Assembly (NCBI GenBank): GCA_934424575.1
Contig: CAKRXU010000003.1
Span: 1-64,000 of the forward strand
DNA: 64,000 nucleotides
From: an uncultured Blautia sp.
GTDB lineage: Bacteria > Bacillota > Clostridia > Lachnospirales > Lachnospiraceae
Reading direction: 5' to 3'
The notes under the pieces were generated by a model, which searched no databases, was not told the origin of the DNA, and was given only the letters and a program-made list of their open reading frames with translations. The position numbers were made by a program, and so were the translations under genes. This document shows positions 59,754 through 64,000 of this stretch, piece after piece. Positions within the stretch are counted from its first letter, which is position 1. Every line of letters starts with the position of its first letter.

Positions 59754-60806
59754 ATGGTAACAGAGAAGATTTTTGGGAATTTACCTTCAGGTGAAGAAGC
59801 ACATATTTATCACATTGAGAATGCGGCAGGAGCTTACATAGAAGTTTCGCAGTATGGTGCGATCCTGGTGAAGGTCTGCGTGCCGGATAAGGATGGCAGA
59901 CTGACAGACGTAGTCCTTGGATATGATGATCTTGAGAGCTATTTTGTAAATGGATGCTTTTTCGGAGCGTGCATCGGCAGAAGCGGCAACCGTATCGCAG
60001 ATTCCAGATTTATGCTGGATGGCACAGAGATCAAACTGACACCGAACGAAGGCAAGAACAATCTCCATAGCGGCCCGAATGGATTTGAGAAGAAACTGTG
60101 GAATGCATCTGCAGTAGAGGGAAAGAATGCAGTTACTTTTTCCAGGATCAGTCCTGATGGAGAGAATGGCTATCCGGGAGAATTTGAAGTTTCTGTTACT
60201 TATGAGCTGACAGAGGAGAATGCAGTCCGCATCGTTTACTCCGGTGTGAGCGACAAGACAACCATTGCAAACATGACGAACCATTCCTATTTTAACCTGA
60301 ATGGTGAGGGCAGCGGCACTGCAATGGACCAGTATCTTATCATTCATGCGCAGGAATACACTCCGGTCCGTGAGGATTCCATTCCGCTTGGCGAGAATGC
60401 ATCTGTTGAGGGAACTCCGATGGATTTCCGTATCGCAAAGCAGATCGGCAGAGATATTGAAGCTGATTTTGAACAGCTCAAGTTCACAGGCGGTTTTGAC
60501 CATAACTATGTGACAGACGGATATAATAAGGCGAGCATCCGTGAGATCGCTTCTGCATGGTCAGAGAAATCCGGTATCCAGATGGATGTTCTTACAGATT
60601 GTCCATGCGTGCAGTTCTATGCAGCGAACTTCGTGGAGGATGAGCACGGCAAGAACGGACATGTTTATAATAAACGTGAGGCATTCTGCCTTGAGACGCA
60701 GGTAGAGCCGAATGCAGTCAATGTAGAGAATTTCCATTCACCAGTTCTGGAAGCAGGAGAGAAATATTACTCTGAGACAGTTTACAGATTCTCTGTAAGA
60801 AAATAA
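59754..60806 (+). CDS. galM: aldose 1-epimerase
   Basis: Galactose mutarotase interconverts the anomers of aldoses in sugar catabolism. The 350-residue protein has the family features LGYDDLESYFVN, GRSGNRIADSRF, NHSYFNLNGEGSGT (catalytic His) and FDHNYVTDG, with the catalytic Glu in ETQVEPNAVN. GGGAGG lies 11 bases before the ATG. It is followed by a terminator that overlaps the start of the next gene. Confidence 0.95.
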   Translation: MVTEKIFGNLPSGEEAHIYHIENAAGAYIEVSQYGAILVKVCVPDKDGRLTDVVLGYDDLESYFVNGCFFGACIGRSGNRIADSRFMLDGTEIKLTPNEGKNNLHSGPNGFEKKLWNASAVEGKNAVTFSRISPDGENGYPGEFEVSVTYELTEENAVRIVYSGVSDKTTIANMTNHSYFNLNGEGSGTAMDQYLIIHAQEYTPVREDSIPLGENASVEGTPMDFRIAKQIGRDIEADFEQLKFTGGFDHNYVTDGYNKASIREIASAWSEKSGIQMDVLTDCPCVQFYAANFVEDEHGKNGHVYNKREAFCLETQVEPNAVNVENFHSPVLEAGEKYYSETVYRFSVRK

Positions 60807-60818
60807 CAGCCATGTTTT

Positions 60819-60864
60819 CTGGCTTTCCTCATATAATGGATTATGAGGAAAGCCAGATTTTTTT
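60819..60864 (+). terminator. terminator of galM overlapping next start codon
   Basis: A 14-bp perfect stem CTGGCTTTCCTCAT / ATGAGGAAAGCCAG with 10-nt loop and T7 tract. The 3' arm begins with the ATG of the SpoIID-like gene at 60843. Confidence 0.9.
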
Positions 60865-62039
60865 ATGTGTATTTAGTGTTGCTTGTGTTGCTGCTGAATG
60901 AATTGTCTGTACATGACTGTACAGCAGCCGGACAGACAAAAGAAAACAGGACAGAACCCGAGATCCGGGTAGTACTTACGGGTTCGGATTTTCAGTCTGT
61001 ATACCATGATTCTGTGACGATTTCTCTGAATGGAGAAGAGACTGTCTATGAAGCGGAGGAACTGCGCGGAAGAAATGAGATCATCTCGATCCCGGAGCAG
61101 GAAGGAGGAATCCTGATCCCGTCGATCCACAGGCAGTGCGGGACGCCTTCCTATGGCGGCAGACTTGAGATCCGGCCGTGTGAAGAGGGACTTCTGGTGA
61201 TCAATATTCTTCCGCTGGAAAAATATCTGGAGGCAGTTGTCCCGAGTGAGATGCCATCCACATACGAAAAAGAAGCGCTCAAAGCGCAGGCAGTCTGTGC
61301 GAGAACCTACGCCTGGAAGCAGATGCAGGGCAGCAGACTCAGTGAATATGGGGCAGATGTGGATGACAGCGTGAGCTATCAGGTTTACCAGAATGTTGCA
61401 CCGCAGGAATCGACAACAAAAGCGGTCAAGGAAACCGAAGGAATGATCCTGTCTCAGAATGGACAGCCTGTAGAAGCGTATTATTTTTCTACCTCGGCGG
61501 GTGTGACGAGTACGGATGAGATCTGGGGAGTTACCGAAGCTGCATCTTATCTCAAAAGCGTTCCCTGTGAATTTGACGCAGAAGAACCCTGGAGTGCATG
61601 GACGGTGCAGATTCCCTGGATGAATCTGGAAGAAAAAGCAGCTTCCCTTCTGAACCTTGCAGGAAAAATGAAAGCGGTTTCCGTTCAGAAGAAAAGCCAG
61701 AGCGGCGCAGTGACAGAACTTACCGTAACGACAGAGGGTGGAACCGGAACGATTGACGGAGAATATTCCATAAGGGAATTTCTTTCCCCCAAGGGCTGCA
61801 AGATCACAGAAAAAGACGGCAGCGTTACGGAAGGGGGAAAGCTTCTTCCCAGTGCCTACTTCGAGTTCCAGAGCCAGGATGTGGATGGGATCACCCTGAA
61901 AGGCGGGGGATACGGACACGGCGTAGGAATGAGCCAGACCGCCGCGAATGAGATGGCAAAGGAAGGATACAGCTATGAGGAGATCCTGGAATATTTTTTC
62001 CGTGAGATTGAGTTTGTAGACATTTATAGCGTAAAATAA
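60843..62039 (+). CDS. SpoIID/LytB domain protein
   Basis: SpoIID proteins are lytic transglycosylases that remodel peptidoglycan, in sporulation or vegetative wall turnover. The 398-residue protein has an N-terminal hydrophobic segment (residues 7-19) as signal or anchor, VVPSEMPSTYEKEALKAQAV with the catalytic Glu, and the C-terminal GGGYGHGVGMSQ motif. ATG 60843 gives the proper signal peptide but has no Shine-Dalgarno and lies in the 3' arm of a terminator. TATAAT at 60832-60837 would place a transcription start at or beside the ATG, so a leaderless message is possible. Whether it is the sporulation SpoIID or a paralogue is undetermined. Confidence 0.9.
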   Translation: MRKARFFYVYLVLLVLLLNELSVHDCTAAGQTKENRTEPEIRVVLTGSDFQSVYHDSVTISLNGEETVYEAEELRGRNEIISIPEQEGGILIPSIHRQCGTPSYGGRLEIRPCEEGLLVINILPLEKYLEAVVPSEMPSTYEKEALKAQAVCARTYAWKQMQGSRLSEYGADVDDSVSYQVYQNVAPQESTTKAVKETEGMILSQNGQPVEAYYFSTSAGVTSTDEIWGVTEAASYLKSVPCEFDAEEPWSAWTVQIPWMNLEEKAASLLNLAGKMKAVSVQKKSQSGAVTELTVTTEGGTGTIDGEYSIREFLSPKGCKITEKDGSVTEGGKLLPSAYFEFQSQDVDGITLKGGGYGHGVGMSQTAANEMAKEGYSYEEILEYFFREIEFVDIYSVK

Positions 62040-62082
62040 GTGAAATTTGAGTAACTGTTTGTAGGCAATATCCCGCGAGGCG

Positions 62083-62195
62083 TTTTGCCATAAATATGGC
62101 AAAATCCCGAGACATGCGGGTCAAAATGCTATCACCAAAGGTGATGTGGAATGCATTTTGACTTGGGTTACTGTTCGTGGAACGCACAGTAACCC
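62083..62195. repeat. cluster of nested palindromes
   Basis: Three strong inverted repeats follow one another: TTTTGCCAT/ATGGCAAAA (62083-62104); GTCAAAATGC/GCATTTTGAC (62120-62162) enclosing ATCACC/GGTGAT; GGGTTACTG/CAGTAACCC (62165-62195). The whole fits a small palindromic mobile element or a structured RNA. No gene lies here, and the next promoter begins five bases after it. Confidence 0.65.
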
Positions 62196-62199
62196 GAAC

Positions 62200-62228
62200 T
62201 TGTCACATTGTACATGATATGGTACAAT
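62200..62228 (+). promoter_or_regulatory. promoter of YihY gene
   Basis: TTGTCA (62200-62205), 17 nt, TACAAT (62223-62228), 38 bases before the preferred ATG. Confidence 0.75.
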
Positions 62229-62266
62229 GGTCAATAGACAAATTTGCTGATACCAGGAGAAAAAAT

Positions 62267-63172
62267 ATGGAAGAGAAGAGAGCCAAAAGCACGGTACAGT
62301 TGATCCTGGGCTTTATGGACAGGACCAAAAATGACCATATCGGTGCTTACGCTGCACAGGCGGCATACTTTTTGATCATGTCGTTTATTCCCTTTGTGCT
62401 GGTCCTTACCGCACTGATCCAATATACCCCGCTGACCTATCGGATGCTCCGGCAGGTCATTATCGGGTTTGTTCCGACAAACCTTCAGGACTTTGTACTC
62501 AAGATCATCGCAGAAGTATTTACCAAGAGCGCAGCGGTCGTGCCGATCTCAGGCGTTTTTGCACTGTGGTCCTCCTGCAAGGGTATGCAGTCACTCATCA
62601 CGGGTCTGAATGTGATCTATCATGTCAAGGAGACCCGAAACTGGCTGATAAACAGACTGTATTCTATGTTGTATATGATCTTGTTTGTGATCGCGATCAT
62701 CATAAGCCTTCTGCTTCTTGTCATGGGAAACCGGATTCATGCGGCGCTTGTGATCCATATGCCGTTTCTTGGGAAGATCCTTGGAAGGATATTGAGTGCC
62801 AAGACGTTTCTCGTATTTGTGGTATTGTTCCTTGTATTTCTGGTGCTGTACCGTTACCTTCCGAACCGTAAGGCATCGCTCAAGAGCCAGATCCCGGGAG
62901 CTTTTATCATAGCTGTTGCATGGTCACTGTTTTCGTACTTTTTTTCACTGTATTTTACATTTTTCCCGAATTTCAGCAACATGTACGGAAGCCTGTCGGC
63001 ACTTATCATGGTCATGCTGTGGCTCTACTGCTGTATGAACCTTCTGCTTTACGGTGCAGAGATCAATGCTTATTTTGAGAATCAGTTCCGTCAGGCACAG
63101 CTCACTTTGTGGCAGATGGTCAAAAAAAATCTTGACAGATTTTTCACTATGTGGCATAGTAAGAAAAGATAA
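62267..63172 (+). CDS. YihY/BrkB family membrane protein
   Basis: This 301-residue protein has about six membrane helices and belongs to the YihY/virulence factor BrkB family, once called ribonuclease BN, whose function is unsettled. The family core includes AAQAAYFLIMSFIPF, PISGVFALWSSCKGM, and the late FFPNFSNMYGSLSALIMVML with YGAEINAYFE. ATG 62267 has AGGAGA 7 bases upstream; the longer frame from 62177 would start before the promoter. It precedes the pheS T-box leader. Confidence 0.92.
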   Translation: MEEKRAKSTVQLILGFMDRTKNDHIGAYAAQAAYFLIMSFIPFVLVLTALIQYTPLTYRMLRQVIIGFVPTNLQDFVLKIIAEVFTKSAAVVPISGVFALWSSCKGMQSLITGLNVIYHVKETRNWLINRLYSMLYMILFVIAIIISLLLLVMGNRIHAALVIHMPFLGKILGRILSAKTFLVFVVLFLVFLVLYRYLPNRKASLKSQIPGAFIIAVAWSLFSYFFSLYFTFFPNFSNMYGSLSALIMVMLWLYCCMNLLLYGAEINAYFENQFRQAQLTLWQMVKKNLDRFFTMWHSKKR

Positions 63173-63209
63173 GTCAAAGGCTTTGAAGGCGTTTCAGGGA
63201 ATTGTTTCC

Positions 63210-63416
63210 TTTCAGAGAGAGGGAGTCAGCGGCTGTAAGCCCCCTTAAGTTCAGACAGTTTCTTATTTTCCCGCCGGAGCTTCATCTTTGAATTTTTGCA
63301 GTAGGAGATGACGTTGATGCGCGTTAAGCATGACTCGAGTGCCTGCTCTTTAGCAGGAAACAGGGTGGTACCGCGGATAATGACTCCGTCCCTTAATGCA
63401 GGGATGGAGTTTTTTT
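63210..63416 (+). promoter_or_regulatory. T-box riboswitch of pheS
   Basis: The T-box sequence AGGGTGGTACCGCGG is at 63362-63376, with the competing terminator ACTCCGTCCCT/AGGGATGGAGT (63383-63410) and T7. Upstream, AGAGAG and the GGCTGTAAGCC apical hairpin near 63215-63245 belong to stem I. Uncharged tRNA stabilises the antiterminator and lets transcription enter pheS. The regulated gene implies tRNA-Phe; TTC at 63250 or TTT near 63293 could be the specifier, which I cannot decide. Confidence 0.92.
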
Positions 63417-63505
63417 AATGCTTTTTTGGGAGAAACAAGGCATTTTGACTCGTAACTGTGAGGATAGCGAACAGTTAAATATAAACAAAAAGGAGATACG
63501 AAACC

Positions 63506-64000
63506 ATGGATATGAAGGAAAGACTTCAGGAACTGGCAGAAGCAGCCAGAAAACGGATCGAAGAATCAGACGGCCCGGATAAACTGAATGAAGTAAAAGT
63601 TGCTTACCTTGGCAAAAAAGGTGAGCTGACAGCAATCTTAAAGAGTATGAAAGATGTTGCACCGGAAGATCGTCCGAAGGTTGGCCAGATGGTAAACGAA
63701 ACAAGAACAAAGATCGAGGAACATCTGGAAGCAACCAGAAAGAAACTGGAAGAAGCACTTCGTGAAGAAAAAATGAAAGCAGAAGTGATCGACGTTACAC
63801 TTCCTGCAAAAAAGGCAATGATCGGACATCGTCACCCGAACAGTATCGCACTGGAAGAGGTAGAGCGTATCTTTATCGGAATGGGCTACGAAGTAGTCGA
63901 AGGTCCGGAAGTAGAATATGCAGACTACAACTTCACCAAACTGAACATTCCGGAAGACCATCCGGCAAGAGACGAGCAGGATACTTTCTTTATCAATGAT
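63506..64000 (+). CDS. pheS: phenylalanyl-tRNA synthetase alpha subunit (partial, 3' cut)
   Basis: PheS with PheT charges tRNA-Phe. The first 165 residues are present: the N-terminal coiled-coil (about 1-85) that binds tRNA, then HRHPNSIALEEVERIFIGMG and GPEVEYADYNFTKLNIPEDHPARD, shown in part as NFTKLNIPEDHPARDEQDT, class II core start. AAGGAG lies 10-11 bases before the ATG. The T-box leader upstream controls it. pheT presumably follows outside the window. Confidence 0.96.
   Translation, partial: MDMKERLQELAEAARKRIEESDGPDKLNEVKVAYLGKKGELTAILKSMKDVAPEDRPKVGQMVNETRTKIEEHLEATRKKLEEALREEKMKAEVIDVTLPAKKAMIGHRHPNSIALEEVERIFIGMGYEVVEGPEVEYADYNFTKLNIPEDHPARDEQDTFFIND

Noticed and set aside
1..64000. 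tRNA or rRNA genes
   Set aside because: None recognised by eye on either strand; a dedicated tRNA scan would settle it.

Overview
The window looks like chromosome of an anaerobic gut Firmicute of the Lachnospiraceae (Blautia/Ruminococcus/Dorea-like). I base this on gene order, moderate GC, AGGAGG-type ribosome sites, TTGACA/TATAAT-type promoters, a T-box leader, PPi-dependent glycolysis (pfp next to ppdK) and a glyQS-type glycyl-tRNA synthetase. The assignment is from family knowledge; no database search was run.

Layout. (1) 1-12.5 kb: the end of rpmF, then an accessory operon-like run (171-9197) with an unknown cytosolic protein, two secreted proteins, three tandem single-pass Ser/Thr kinases (the first a pseudokinase) and a von Willebrand A protein; then a MATE exporter and an ABC-F ATPase. 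This run lies between rpmF and plsX, which are usually close. (2) 12.6-28 kb: the division/secretion/translation core plsX-rnc-smc-ftsY ... ylxM-ffh-rpsP-khpA-rimM-trmD-queA. The ftsY-ylxM junction is interrupted by ilvA, a cytosolic ParB-like/BMP fusion, a metallophosphoesterase and a compact convergent locus that looks like an Fst/par-type type I toxin-antitoxin system (22901-23191). (3) 28-39 kb: an unknown protein, an M16C protease, era-recO, glyS, pfp and ppdK. (4) 39-42 kb: a second MATE gene followed by a decayed patch: an AlbA_2/HATPase-type regulator pseudogene with two internal losses, abutting a 3' tnpB fragment that keeps the right end of an IS200/IS605-type element. (5) 42-53 kb: aldehyde dehydrogenase, a secreted acidic protein, a YoaK/DUF1275 membrane protein divergent from a LysR regulator, a CapA-like protein with a Ser/Asp/Tyr tail, endonuclease IV, a D-lactate-type dehydrogenase, and tyrA-aroA. 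(6) 53-64 kb: an EF-G paralogue with an altered G4 motif, a dicarboxylate/amino-acid symporter, leuS, a candidate structured RNA with its own promoter and terminator, galM, a SpoIID-like protein whose start lies inside a terminator hairpin, a YihY/BrkB protein, and a T-box leader feeding pheS (cut by the window end).

How parts work together. smc, ftsY, ffh and khpA serve chromosome segregation, co-translational targeting and RNA binding. rpsP, rimM, trmD, queA, era, glyS, leuS and pheS serve ribosome and tRNA function. pfp and ppdK make a PPi-linked, reversible glycolytic pair. tyrA and aroA feed aromatic amino acid synthesis. The kinase run reads as a membrane signalling module with extracytoplasmic sensor domains, but its signal and targets cannot be read from sequence. 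The strongest candidates for undescribed biology are the type I toxin-antitoxin locus, the kinase/pseudokinase/vWA operon, the 59.5-59.7 kb RNA, and several small palindromic repeat elements.
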